A stretch of DNA of 64,000 nucleotides from CAIWHR01 sp963708855 (GCA_963708855.1 CAVPUM010000012.1:42620-106619); one strand, 5' to 3'; positions 10,776 through 19,029 are shown, numbered from the stretch's first letter. Numbers and translations: made by a program. The notes: generated from the letters alone by a model not told the origin.

Positions 10776-11880
10776 CTATACGCCCTGTTTGAGGCTCGCC
10801 GCGATGAAGCCGTCGAGATCGCCGTCGAGAATCGCCTGCGTGTTGCCGACCTCGTGGTTCGTGCGCAGGTCCTTGATCCGCGACTGATCGAGCACGTACG
10901 AGCGGATCTGGTGCCCCCAGCCGATGTCGGTCTTCGAGTCCTCGAGCTTCTGCTGCTCTTCCTGCCGCTTCCGGATTTCCAGCTCGTAGAGCTTCGACTT
11001 CAGCATCGCCATCGCCTCGGCGCGGTTGCGGTGCTGCGAGCGATCGTTCTGGCACTGGACGACGATGTTGGTCGGCAGATGCGTGATCCGCACCGCGGAG
11101 TCGGTCTTGTTGATGTGCTGGCCCCCGGCGCCGGAGGCGCGGAACGTGTCGATGCGCAGGTCCGCCGGATTGATGTCGACTTCTATCGAGTCGTCCACTT
11201 CCGGATAGACGAAGACGCTGGCGAACGACGTGTGCCGGCGCGCATTCGAGTCGAACGGGCTCTTGCGGACCAGCCGGTGGACGCCCACCTCGGTGCGCAG
11301 ATAGCCGTACGCGTAGTCGCCGGTCACCTTGATCGACGCGCTCTTGATCCCGGCGACTTCGCCGGCGGACTCCTCCAGAACCTCGGTCCGGTACCCCTTC
11401 CGGTCGCAGTAGCGCAGATACATGCGCTCGAGCATCGCCGCCCAGTCCTGCGCCTCGGTGCCGCCGGATCCCGCCTGGATGTCGATGAAACAGGACGCGG
11501 GATCCATCGGATGACTGAACATCCGGCGGAACTCCATGTCGGCGACGGTCTTCTCGATGCCGGCGACATCGCGCGCAACCGCATCGAGCGTGGCGTCGTC
11601 GTTCTCGACCCGCGCGAGACCGAAGAGCTCCGCGCTGTCCCTGAGATCGGCATCCAGCGCCGTGAGCACGTGGACGACCCCTTCCAGCGCCTTCTTCTCG
11701 CGGCCGAGCTCCTGGGCGCGCTTCGGATCGTCCCAGATCTTCGGATCTTCGAGCTCTCTGCCGACTTCGACGAGACGTACCGCCTTCACATCGAAGTCAA
11801 AGATACCTCCGCAGGTCGGCGGCGCGCGCGCGCAGGCCCTCGAGGGAGGCGGCGATCTGGTTCTGCTGTTCGGCTTCCAT
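10776..11880 (-). CDS. prfB: Peptide chain release factor 2 (programmed +1 frameshift)
   Basis: 367 residues if decoded with the frameshift. Codons 1-27 run from ATG at 11880 (MEAEQQNQIAASLEGL...RRYL) to an in-frame TGA; the remaining 340 codons continue in the +1 frame (DFDVKAVRL...) to TAG at 10776. The second part has the class-I release factor signatures: GGQ (SGAGGQHINKTDSAV) and the RF2 tripeptide SPF (RKSPFDSNARRHTS). RF2 terminates at UGA and UAA. Its own UGA makes synthesis self-limiting. It heads the prfB-HAD-lysS set. Confidence 0.97.
11797..11808 (-). promoter_or_regulatory. prfB programmed +1 frameshift site
   Basis: The coding strand reads CGG AGG TAT CTT TGA C. This is the classic RF2 slippery CTT followed by an in-frame TGA and C, with an internal Shine-Dalgarno-like CGGAGG three bases before CTT. 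When RF2 is scarce the ribosome slips from CTT to TTT and continues GAC. The TGA is at 11797-11799. Confidence 0.96.
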
Positions 11881-11909
11881 GGCGGTGCATCCCTTTGCGG
11901 CAAACGAAA

Positions 11910-11915
11910 ATTATA
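11910..11915 (-). promoter_or_regulatory. Probable -10 element of prfB
   Basis: A perfect TATAAT on the minus strand, 30 bp before the prfB ATG. No convincing -35 is visible 16-18 bp upstream. Confidence 0.5.
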
Positions 11916-12127
11916 GCCGATTCGCGTGCCTCGCCTGCGCGGGACCCCCGGCCGAGCGGCCGCCGCAGCACGACGCGGCAGGCGCCGGGACGCATCGTCG
12001 CGCCGCGGGTTTGCCGCCGCGCACCCTGTGGGCACGCGACGCTTTGACCTATCATGGCGGAGTCCTCCCCACGCCGGCGTCCCCGTCGCGCGCGCCGCAC
12101 CGGTTCGCGCGGACATGAACGACTCGC

Positions 12128-12973
12128 ATGCATACGCCCGAAGGATTCACGCCGAGCCATCTCCTGCCTGCCGTCCTGCCGGCCGACACGCTCGCGTTCG
12201 CCTTTCGCGACGCCAGGATCCTGGTCGGCGGCACCGACGACGCGCCTTTCGTCCCGCCAATCTCCCATCTGGAGCGACTCGGGATCGGCGGCGACCGGCA
12301 TTATCTCGGCGAACTCGGCGGTACCGGCTGCCTTGCGCTTTGCCTCCCGGCCGACGCTCCGGAGCCTGCGGGCTGGCGATACGCCGGCCTGCGTGCCCTG
12401 TTCTTCCGCCTCCCGGAGCCGGTGCTGGCGATCGCGGCGCGGGCCTTCCAGGTGGTCGAATGGGATCGCACCCACCGTTACTGCGGGCGCTGCGGAACGC
12501 CGACGCGCGACAAACCCGGAGAGCGCGCCAAGGAGTGCCCGGCGTGCGGCTACACTGCCTACCCGCGCGTCACGCCGGCCATGATGGTGCTGGTGACACG
12601 CGGGCGCGAAATCCTCCTGGCCCGCGCGCCGCGTTTTCCGCCCGGCATGTACAGCGCGCTCGCCGGCTTCGTCGAGCCGGGCGAGACCATCGAGGACTGC
12701 ATCCACCGCGAAGTGCGCGAAGAAGTGGGAATCGAGGTTCGTGCCATCCGCTACTTCGCGAGCCAGTCATGGGCGTTTCCGCATTCGCTGATGATCGCGT
12801 ACACCGCCGAGTACGCGGGCGGGGACCTGCGACCCGACGCGGCCGAAATCGCCGAAGCGCGGTGGTTCGCGTGGGATGCGGTGCCGGACCTCCCGCCCTC
12901 CATCTCGATCTCGCGCCGGCTGATCGAGGCGACCGTCGCGCGGCTGGCAGGGGACGAGACGCCTCCCTGCTAG
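12128..12973 (+). CDS. nudC: NAD(+) diphosphatase / RNA decapping Nudix hydrolase NudC
   Basis: 281 residues. An N-terminal domain is followed by a four-Cys zinc ribbon (YCGRCG ... CPACGYTAYPR), then the Nudix box GX5EX7REVXEEXG (GFVEPGETIEDCIHREVREE) and the NudC-specific SQSWAFPHS. The family hydrolyses NADH/NAD+ and removes the NAD cap from RNA. Zinc ribbon, Nudix box and SQPW-like motif together distinguish it from generic Nudix proteins. It is divergent from prfB across a ~250 bp spacer, and a TPR gene starts 14 bp downstream. Confidence 0.93.
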   Translation: MHTPEGFTPSHLLPAVLPADTLAFAFRDARILVGGTDDAPFVPPISHLERLGIGGDRHYLGELGGTGCLALCLPADAPEPAGWRYAGLRALFFRLPEPVLAIAARAFQVVEWDRTHRYCGRCGTPTRDKPGERAKECPACGYTAYPRVTPAMMVLVTRGREILLARAPRFPPGMYSALAGFVEPGETIEDCIHREVREEVGIEVRAIRYFASQSWAFPHSLMIAYTAEYAGGDLRPDAAEIAEARWFAWDAVPDLPPSISISRRLIEATVARLAGDETPPC

Positions 12974-12976
12974 AAT
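12971..12976 (+). promoter_or_regulatory. Probable -10 element (TAGAAT) of the TPR gene
   Basis: TGCTAGAAT ends only 10 bp before the ATG at 12987 and lies at the very end of nudC. GCTAGAAT recurs before other genes in the window (18889, 28051, 35552). The predicted transcript start would fall 3-4 nt before the ATG, that is, almost leaderless. Confidence 0.45.
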
Positions 12977-12986
12977 CCCCAACTTC

Positions 12987-13559
12987 ATGCTCGACACGAT
13001 TCGCGTCCTGATTCTTGCCCTGGCGCTGCCCGGGTTGCCGGTGTTCGCGCAGGACGACCGCGAGTTCACCGAGGAGGCGCGCAGGAAGTACGCCGCCGAG
13101 TTGGGGGAAGCCGCCGCGCTCATCAAGGACCGGCAGTTCGCGAGCGCCCAGGCAACGCTCGACGCGCTCATCGCCGCGCGGCCGCGCGAGCCCCGGGCGC
13201 GCTTCCTCAAAGGCGTGGTCGAGACCGAGCAGGGTCGGTCGGACGCCGCGATGGCCGTGTTCCGCGGGCTGATAGAGGATTACCCGGAGTTGCCGGAGCC
13301 TTACAACAATCTGGCCGTTCTCCTGGCACAACGCGGCGAGTACGAGGGCGCGCGGCTGGCGCTGGAGATCGCACTGCGCACGGCGCCGGACTGGTCGGTG
13401 GCGCACGAGAATCTGGGCGATCTGTATGCCCGTCTCGCTGCCGCGCAGTACGCGCAGGCGGCGAAGTTCGACCGCGACAACAAGTCGGCTCCGGCCAAGC
13501 TCGCGCTCGCGCGCGACCTGCTGGCGCAGGCCGCCCCGCCCAGGCCGAAGTCGCCGTAG
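12987..13559 (+). CDS. Exported tetratricopeptide-repeat protein
   Basis: 190 residues. A signal peptide (IRVLILALALPGLPVFAQ, cleavage after about residue 22) is followed by TPR-like helices: AAALIKDRQFASAQATLDAL, RFLKGVVETEQGRSDAAMAV, PYNNLAVLLAQRGEYEGARL, SVAHENLGDLYARLAAAQYA. It is probably a periplasmic scaffold. The specific partner is unknown. It precedes ppiA by 40 bp in the same direction, which may link it to periplasmic protein folding. Confidence 0.85.
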   Translation: MLDTIRVLILALALPGLPVFAQDDREFTEEARRKYAAELGEAAALIKDRQFASAQATLDALIAARPREPRARFLKGVVETEQGRSDAAMAVFRGLIEDYPELPEPYNNLAVLLAQRGEYEGARLALEIALRTAPDWSVAHENLGDLYARLAAAQYAQAAKFDRDNKSAPAKLALARDLLAQAAPPRPKSP

Positions 13560-13599
13560 TTTCGCCATCGATCCGATTCAACCACCAAGGAGCGTTCCG

Positions 13600-14196
13600 A
13601 TGTTGCGTCGCCCATTCCTGATTGCCGCTGCCGTTCTTGCCGCCGCCTTCGCGGCTCCCGCGCTCGCCGCCAATCCGCAGGTCGAGTTCGACACGACCGC
13701 GGGCAAGATCCGCGTCGAGCTCTTCCCCGATGCCGCGCCGAAGACGGTCGCGAACTTTCTCGATTACGTGAAGGCGAAGCACTACGAGGGCACGCAATTC
13801 CATCGCGTGATTTCCGGCTTCATGATCCAGGGTGGCGGGTTCACGCCCGAATTCAAGCAGAAGCCGACGAAGCCCCCGGTCGCGATCGAATCCGAGGCGT
13901 CGAGCAAGGCTGGCCTGCTGAACGTGCCCGGCACGCTGGCCATGGCGCGGACCAGCGATCCCAATTCCGCCACTGCGCAGTTCTTCATCAACGTCGCCGA
14001 CAACAAATTCCTGAATTTCCGCTCGGCGGATCAGCAGGGTTACGGCTACACGGTGTTCGGCAAGGTCGTCGACGGCATGGACGTGGTCGACAGGATCGCG
14101 AAGTCCCCGACCGGCGCCGGCGGCCCGTTCCCGAAGGACGTTCCGGCCGAGAAGGTCATCATCAACAAGGCGTTTGTCGTCGACGCCGCGAAATAG
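13600..14196 (+). CDS. ppiA: Periplasmic cyclophilin-type peptidyl-prolyl isomerase
   Basis: 198 residues. A clear Sec signal peptide (LLIAAAVLAAAFAAPALAAN type) and the cyclophilin core with catalytic Arg in FHRVISGFMIQGG, the GTLAMART strand and SATAQFFINV. It accelerates proline isomerisation during periplasmic folding. The ATG at 13600 follows AAGGAGCG, a good ribosome site. A cytoplasmic paralogue follows after 12 bp, a common pairing. Confidence 0.94.
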   Translation: MLRRPFLIAAAVLAAAFAAPALAANPQVEFDTTAGKIRVELFPDAAPKTVANFLDYVKAKHYEGTQFHRVISGFMIQGGGFTPEFKQKPTKPPVAIESEASSKAGLLNVPGTLAMARTSDPNSATAQFFINVADNKFLNFRSADQQGYGYTVFGKVVDGMDVVDRIAKSPTGAGGPFPKDVPAEKVIINKAFVVDAAK

Positions 14197-14208
14197 GGGC
14201 AGGCGCAC

Positions 14209-14703
14209 ATGATCATCCTCCACACCAATCACGGCGACATCACGCTCGAACTCGATGCCGAGAACGCGCCCGCGACCGTCGCCAATTTCCTGCAGTACGT
14301 CCGCAACGGCCACTACGACAACACGATCTTCCACCGCGTCATCGACGGCTTCATGATCCAGGGCGGCGGCATGACGCCCGGAATGAAAGAGAAGAAGATG
14401 CGCGCGCCGATCGCCAACGAGGCCGGCAACGGCCTCAAGAACAAGCGCTACACGGTGGCAATGGCCCGAACGTCGGATCCGCATTCGGCGACCGCACAGT
14501 TCTTCATCAACGTCGCCGACAATGTCTTCCTCGACCACAAGGGGCCGAGCCCGCAGGGCTGGGGCTACTGCGTCTTCGGCCGGGTTGCCGCGGGCCAGGA
14601 CGTCGTCGACCGGATCAAGGGAGTGGCGACGGCCAACAGCGGGTTTCACCAGGATGTGCCGAAGGAGGATGTCGTCCTGCAGCGCGCCGAGGAAGTCGCA
14701 TAA
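14209..14703 (+). CDS. ppiB: Cytoplasmic cyclophilin-type peptidyl-prolyl isomerase
   Basis: 164 residues, no signal peptide, very like E. coli PpiB: starts MIILHTNHGDITLEL, catalytic FHRVIDGFMIQGGGM, SATAQFFINVADN, and GYCVFGRV. It is the cytosolic counterpart of the preceding gene. Its TAA stop (14701-14703) overlaps the first bases of lpxH, where one base change appears to have removed the lpxH ATG. Confidence 0.95.
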   Translation: MIILHTNHGDITLELDAENAPATVANFLQYVRNGHYDNTIFHRVIDGFMIQGGGMTPGMKEKKMRAPIANEAGNGLKNKRYTVAMARTSDPHSATAQFFINVADNVFLDHKGPSPQGWGYCVFGRVAAGQDVVDRIKGVATANSGFHQDVPKEDVVLQRAEEVA

Positions 14704-15422
14704 AGCCCACGCTGTTCCTCTCGGATCTTCACCTGGCGCCGGAGCGGCCGGCGCTGGTCGACGCGTTCGATGCGTTCTGCGCCGGCCCGGCCCGGGCGGC
14801 CGCGGGCGTCTATGTCCTCGGCGACCTGTTCGACACCTGGATCGGCGACGACCAGCTGCGCGAGCCGCTCGCCGAACGCGTCGCGCTCGGATTGCGCGAC
14901 GTCGCCGGCACCGGCGTTCCTGTCGGCGTGATCACCGGCAATCGCGATTTTCTCCTCGGCGCGAGGTTCGCCGAAGTTGCCGGCGCCGTGCTGCTTCCCG
15001 AGCAGACCGTGATCAGCCTCGCCGGAACGCCGACGCTGCTGATGCACGGCGACGAGCTGTGCACCAGCGACGTCGGCTACCAGAAGTACCGGGCGTTCAT
15101 GCGCAACAGGAAGTACCAGCGCCGCTTTCTCGCGCTGCCGTACCTGCTGCGCCGCGGCGTGGCCAGCTTCTTGCGGGGCGGCAGTCGCACCGCGACCGCC
15201 GCCAAGCGCGAGTCGATCCTCGACGTCGAGCCAAGCGCCGTCGAGGCGGTGTTTCGTTCAGCAAACGTCACGCGCATCATCCACGGCCACACGCATCGTC
15301 CGGCGCACCATCGCCTGATCGTCGACGGACAGGACCGTGAACGCTGGGTACTCGCCGACTGGTACGGGCGCGGCAGCTATCTCGAATTCGGCGCCGACGG
15401 CGGACGGATGCGCGACGTCTGA
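14700..15422 (+). CDS. lpxH: UDP-2,3-diacylglucosamine diphosphatase LpxH (start codon apparently ATA)
   Basis: 240 residues from 14700, exactly the E. coli length. Metallophosphoesterase motifs: FLSDLHL near residue 6, LGDLFDTWIGDD, ITGNRDFLLG, MHGDELC and IIHGHTHRP. It hydrolyses UDP-2,3-diacylglucosamine to lipid X in lipid A synthesis. The frame has no ATG, GTG or TTG before the first motif. An ATA at 14700 stands 5 nt after GAGGAA where an ATG would be expected, reading (M)KPTLFLSDLHL. The internal ATG at 14892 would delete the metal site and is not credible. See the finding on ATGA becoming ATAA. Confidence 0.85.
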   Translation: MKPTLFLSDLHLAPERPALVDAFDAFCAGPARAAAGVYVLGDLFDTWIGDDQLREPLAERVALGLRDVAGTGVPVGVITGNRDFLLGARFAEVAGAVLLPEQTVISLAGTPTLLMHGDELCTSDVGYQKYRAFMRNRKYQRRFLALPYLLRRGVASFLRGGSRTATAAKRESILDVEPSAVEAVFRSANVTRIIHGHTHRPAHHRLIVDGQDRERWVLADWYGRGSYLEFGADGGRMRDV

Positions 15423-15424
15423 GG

Positions 15425-16666
15425 CTATCCGAGCGCCCGCGTGAAATCGCCGATCAGGTCGTCGCGGTCCTCGATCCCCACCGAGACGCGGATCAACGCG
15501 TCGGCGATGCCCATCGCCGCGCGGCGTTCCGGGCCCATCTCCCAGAAGATCGTGTGCGCGACCGGGATCGCGAGCGTCCGGTTGTCGCCCAGATTCGACG
15601 ACGACACGACGATGTCGAGACGATTCAGGAAATCGAAACAGTCGATGCCCTCGGCGAGCTCGAACGAGAAGAGACCGCCGCAGCCGCAGAACAGCGACCG
15701 CGCGAGCTCGTGCTGGGGGTGTGACACCAGCCCCGGGTAATACACGGCACGCACTTTGGGATGCGGCGCGAGGAACGTGGCGAGCGCCTGCGCGTTCGCG
15801 CAGGTGCGCTCCATCCGGAGCGCGAGCGTCTCGGCGCCGACGGCGATGTGGTGCGCATCGCCCGCGGCCAGCGTCCCGCCCCAATCGCGCAGCCCCTTCT
15901 TGCGCAGCTGCTGGATGCCCCAGAGCCTTGGCGGCTGCGACTTGTAGTTCTCCGCGATGTTCGGATAATGTGTCCAGTCGAAGTGGCCGGTGTCCGTGAT
16001 GCTGCCGGCGAGCGCGTTGCCGTGGCCCCCGATGTACTTGGTCAGCGCATTGATGACGAGGCCCGCACCCACCGCCTTCGGACGGAACAGCGCTGGCGAG
16101 GTCATCGTGTTGTCGACAACGTAGAGGATCCCGCGCTCCTGCGCCAGCGCGCCGATCCGGGCCAGATCGGCAACCTGCGTGCGCGGGTTGGCGATCGTCT
16201 CGACGAAGACGAGCCTTGTGGCCGGCGTTAGCGCGCGCTCGACGTTGGCGACGTCGGTCGCGTCGACGTAGGTAACCTGCGCGCCGTGCGCCGCGAGCGT
16301 GCCGAACTGGCTCACCGTGTTGCCGAACAGGAACTGGCTCGACACGACATGGTCGCCTTTGCGCAGCAGGGCCAGCATCATCGCGCCAATCGCCGCCATG
16401 CCGGTGGCGAAGCAGACGGTGGCCACGCCGTCCTCCATCTGCGTGACCTTCGTCTCGAGGGCGGCGGTCGTGGGGTTGCCCTGCCGTCCGTAGGCATAGC
16501 CCTGCGCGCGCCCCTGGAACACCGCGGCAAGATCGCGCGCGTCGCGATAGCCGTAGGCGACCGACAGGTGCAGCGGCTTGTGCAGCGCGCCGTGCTCGAC
16601 GCCGGCATCGCGGTCGGAGTGCAGGATCGCGGTCGTGAACCCTCGCGGTGGCTTGTTCGCAGTCAT
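15425..16666 (-). CDS. PLP-dependent Cys/Met metabolism enzyme (cystathionine gamma-synthase / sulfhydrylase family)
   Basis: 413 residues of the Cys/Met-metabolism PLP family: SVAYGYRDARDL, the aromatic GNPTTAALE, TGMAAIGAMM, the DNTMTSP aspartate and the PLP lysine in NALTKYIGGHGN. Family members make cystathionine or homocysteine from acylated homoserine, or cleave methionine. The exact reaction cannot be read from sequence, but the SAM-II riboswitch in front points to methionine biosynthesis (MetZ/MetY-like sulfhydrylase or MetB). Start ATG at 16666. It is convergent with lpxH, leaving 2 bp between the stops. Confidence 0.85.
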   Translation of the reverse strand: MTANKPPRGFTTAILHSDRDAGVEHGALHKPLHLSVAYGYRDARDLAAVFQGRAQGYAYGRQGNPTTAALETKVTQMEDGVATVCFATGMAAIGAMMLALLRKGDHVVSSQFLFGNTVSQFGTLAAHGAQVTYVDATDVANVERALTPATRLVFVETIANPRTQVADLARIGALAQERGILYVVDNTMTSPALFRPKAVGAGLVINALTKYIGGHGNALAGSITDTGHFDWTHYPNIAENYKSQPPRLWGIQQLRKKGLRDWGGTLAAGDAHHIAVGAETLALRMERTCANAQALATFLAPHPKVRAVYYPGLVSHPQHELARSLFCGCGGLFSFELAEGIDCFDFLNRLDIVVSSSNLGDNRTLAIPVAHTIFWEMGPERRAAMGIADALIRVSVGIEDRDDLIGDFTRALG

Positions 16667-16681
16667 GGGCGCCTCGAAAGC

Positions 16682-16714
16682 AAAAAACCCGTCCGACGTC
16701 CGCCGAACGGGTTT
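16682..16714 (-). terminator. Intrinsic terminator in the riboswitch leader
   Basis: On the minus strand AACCCGT...ACGGGTT forms a stem around a GC-rich interior and is followed by TTTTTT. It lies between the SAM-II aptamer and the start codon, so it is probably the expression platform. Confidence 0.8.
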
Positions 16715-16753
16715 GGCACGTGCGTACGGGGCGATTCCCCGGTAACTGCCCAA

Positions 16754-16808
16754 CCTCGCTTTAGCGGTATTTGTCACGCGCCCGCAAGCTGAAGCTCAAA
16801 TCGGCGCA
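16754..16808 (-). promoter_or_regulatory. SAM-II riboswitch aptamer
   Basis: The minus strand reads GCGCC-GATTTGAGCTTCAGCTTGCG-GGCGC, forming P1, followed by GTGACAAATACCGCTAAAGC and GAGG. This matches the SAM-II layout: a short P1, an internal GATTTGA and TTGC loop, then TGAxAAAT and the hallmark GCTAAAG. The element sits in the leader of a methionine-type PLP enzyme, as expected for S-adenosylmethionine feedback. Confidence 0.87.
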
Positions 16809-16814
16809 ATGGAA

Positions 16815-16843
16815 ATTATCGCTGGGCTGCCGGCATTCGTCAA
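16815..16843 (-). promoter_or_regulatory. Sigma-70 promoter of the SAM-II-controlled gene
   Basis: TTGACG (16843-16838), 17 bp, GATAAT (16820-16815) on the minus strand. The predicted start near 16808 coincides with the first base of the aptamer P1. The promoter begins 3 bp after the rep stop codon. Confidence 0.8.
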
Positions 16844-16845
16844 TG

Positions 16846-18852
16846 CTACCTCCCCGCCAGCATCGTCTTCAGCTGCTTCAGTCGCTCGCTGCCGGCGGAC
16901 CTCTCGCGGGCCGCGTCGTCGGCGGGCAACGGCTCGCCGGACCAGCGGAGGTCGTCCTGGGCGAGCTCGCCCAAAAAGCGCGACGGCTGGCAGACGACCG
17001 CTTCGCCGGCGCGCCGCCGACGACGGCAGAACGACAGGTGCAGGCTCCGCTGCGCCCTCGTGATGCCGACGTAGAACAGGCGCCGCTCTTCGTCGACGTT
17101 GCCGCTCGCGACCGGTTCGCGGTGCGGCAACAACCCCTCCTCCAGCCCGACCAGGAACACGTGCGGGAACTCGAGCCCCTTCGCCGCGTGCAGCGTGGAG
17201 AGCCGCACGGCATCCGTTTCGCGCTCCTCCTGGCCCTCGAGCATCGTGATCAGCGCGATCATCTGCGTCAGCTCGAGCAGGCCCTTCCGGTCGGTCTCGC
17301 CCTTGGCCGAAAGCCAGCGGACGAAATCGCGGACACTCTTCCAACGCGTCCCCGCCTGCTTGCGATCGCAGGTCGAGGCCAGGAAGTCCTCGTACCCGAT
17401 CGCGGTCACGAGCTCGTCGAGCAGCCGTGCCGCAGGTTCGCGCGCCGCACGGTAGCGCAGCTGGTTGATCAGCGTGCAGAACGCGTCGAGGATTTCGCGC
17501 TGCCGCGCGGGAACGGCGGCGCGCGTTGCGTCGGCGAACACCGCCGCAAACAGGCTCTCGTGCCGCGCCGCCCCCACGGCGCCCAGCCTTTCCAGCGTTG
17601 TCGCGCCGACACCGCGCTTCGGCGTGGTCACGGCGCGGATGAACGCCGGATCGTCGTCGTCGTTGGCGATCAGGCGCAGGTACGCGACGATGTCCTTGAT
17701 CTCGGCGCGCTCGAAGTACGACTGCCCGCCGGAGATCTCGTAGGGCACGTTCTGCGCACGAAGCTGCTGCTCGAACAGCTTTGCCTGATGGTTGCCGCGG
17801 TAGAGAATCGCGTAATCGGCATGGCGACCGCGGTGTTCGAAGCGATGTGCCAGCAAGCGCCGCACGACCCCTTCGGCCTCGGCCTCGTCGTCGGATGCAG
17901 GGGACACGCGGATCGGATCGCCGTGGCCGCGATCGCTCCAGAGCTTCTTGTCGAAGAGCTTGGGATTGCCGGCGATCAGCGCGTTCGCCGAGCGCAGGAT
18001 ACGCACGGTGGAGCGGTAGTTCTGCTCGAGCTTCACCACCTTCAGCGCCGGAAAGTCCTTCGGCAGCTCCGCGAGATTGTCGAGCGAGGCACCGCGCCAG
18101 CCGTAGATCGCCTGGTCGTCGTCGCCGACGACGGTGAACGCCGAGCGTTCCCCGACGAGCAGCTTGATGAGCCGGTACTGCGCCGGATTGGTGTCCTGGT
18201 ACTCGTCGACGAGCAGGTATCCGCAACGCTCGCGCCACTTCGCAGCCGCCGCCTCGTCCTTCGCCAGAAGCCCGATCGGCAGCGTGATCAGATCGTCGAA
18301 GTCCACCGCCTGGTACGCGCGCAGCGTCTCGTCATAGCGGCGGTAGGCCTGCGCGGCCGCCCTGTCGTCGTCGCTGCGCGCAGCCTTCGATGCAGCGGCC
18401 GGGGACACCAGCGCGTTCTTCCAGGCGCTGATCCGCCACTGTGCGGCGCGCGCGCGCGCGCGGTCGGTCGTCTGGGCCAGCTCGGCGACGATTCCCTCGG
18501 TGTCGCCGGGATCGAGAATCGAGAAGCCCGGCTTCAGACCCAGCGCGGCGGCATCACCGCGGATGACCTTGAGTCCGAGCGCATGGAAGGTGCAGATCGT
18601 GACGTCGGCGGCGAGGTCGCTCCTGCCCAGCCGCGCCAGCAGCTCCCCCGCCCGTTCGCGCATTTCGCGCGCCGCCCGGTTCGTGAACGTGATCGCGACG
18701 ATCCGCTTCGGGTCCTGGCCGCGCTCGACGAGATGCCCGATCTTCGCCGCAATGACACGGGTCTTGCCGCTGCCGGCGCCCGCCAGCACGAGCAGCGGGC
18801 CGTCGAGATATCGCACCGCCTCGCGCTGCGCGGAATTGAGCGGGAACGGCAT
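16846..18852 (-). CDS. rep: ATP-dependent DNA helicase Rep (UvrD/Rep superfamily 1)
   Basis: 668 residues, close to E. coli Rep (673). SF1A motifs in order: LNSAQREAVRYLDGP (Q motif), AGAGSGKTRVIAAK (Walker A), TFTNRAAREM (Ia), LLVDEYQDTNPAQ (II), VVGDDDQAIYGWRGA (III), LEQNYRS (IV), STLHAAKGLEFPHVF (V) and EERRLFYVGITRAQ (VI). It unwinds 3'-5' and helps restart or clear replication forks. The start MPFPLNSAQ at 18852 is chosen because the frame upstream runs into a palindromic promoter region and a repeat. Divergent from apaH. Confidence 0.95.
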   Translation of the reverse strand: MPFPLNSAQREAVRYLDGPLLVLAGAGSGKTRVIAAKIGHLVERGQDPKRIVAITFTNRAAREMRERAGELLARLGRSDLAADVTICTFHALGLKVIRGDAAALGLKPGFSILDPGDTEGIVAELAQTTDRARARAAQWRISAWKNALVSPAAASKAARSDDDRAAAQAYRRYDETLRAYQAVDFDDLITLPIGLLAKDEAAAAKWRERCGYLLVDEYQDTNPAQYRLIKLLVGERSAFTVVGDDDQAIYGWRGASLDNLAELPKDFPALKVVKLEQNYRSTVRILRSANALIAGNPKLFDKKLWSDRGHGDPIRVSPASDDEAEAEGVVRRLLAHRFEHRGRHADYAILYRGNHQAKLFEQQLRAQNVPYEISGGQSYFERAEIKDIVAYLRLIANDDDDPAFIRAVTTPKRGVGATTLERLGAVGAARHESLFAAVFADATRAAVPARQREILDAFCTLINQLRYRAAREPAARLLDELVTAIGYEDFLASTCDRKQAGTRWKSVRDFVRWLSAKGETDRKGLLELTQMIALITMLEGQEERETDAVRLSTLHAAKGLEFPHVFLVGLEEGLLPHREPVASGNVDEERRLFYVGITRAQRSLHLSFCRRRRRAGEAVVCQPSRFLGELAQDDLRWSGEPLPADDAARERSAGSERLKQLKTMLAGR

Positions 18853-18880
18853 CAAAACGACGAATCGGGAATGAGCGCTG

Positions 18881-18916
18881 GCGGATGCTAGAATCGACAT
18901 CGATTCTAGCATCCGC
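18881..18916. promoter_or_regulatory. Perfect 17-bp-arm palindrome between rep and apaH, with -10-like TAGAAT on both strands
   Basis: Arms 18881-18897 (GCGGATGCTAGAATCGA) and 18900-18916 are exact reverse complements separated by 2 bp. Each arm contains GCTAGAAT, the window's usual -10-like motif, pointing outward for rep (minus) and apaH (plus). No T-run follows, so it is not an intrinsic terminator. Confidence 0.8.
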
Positions 18917-18969
18917 GCGAACGATCCTTCCGCGTGCTGCCGCGCGCGAGCTCCTGTTGCCCATACCCC

Positions 18970-19024
18970 ATGAGCCCGCCGGGCCGCCCCAAGGGCGAAT
19001 ACCGGAGTGCGCAGCACCGAGGTA
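18970..19024 (+). repeat. Translatable 5' repeat, family B, copy 1
   Basis: Begins with ATG and encodes MSPPGRPKGEYRSAQHRG in frame with apaH. Related copies lie at 21723-21781 and 53974-54031. All three stand just upstream of a gene and point in its direction. Confidence 0.85.
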
Positions 19025-19029
19025 GTTCA

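Noticed and set aside
14892..15422. A shorter LpxH starting at the internal ATG
   Set aside because: It would lack the SDLHL and GDLFDTWIGDD metal-binding motifs and could not be active. The 240-codon frame from the ATA is more credible.
18881..18916. The rep/apaH palindrome as an intrinsic terminator
   Set aside because: There is no T-run on either side and it stands between two divergent gene starts, so a regulatory or promoter role fits better.
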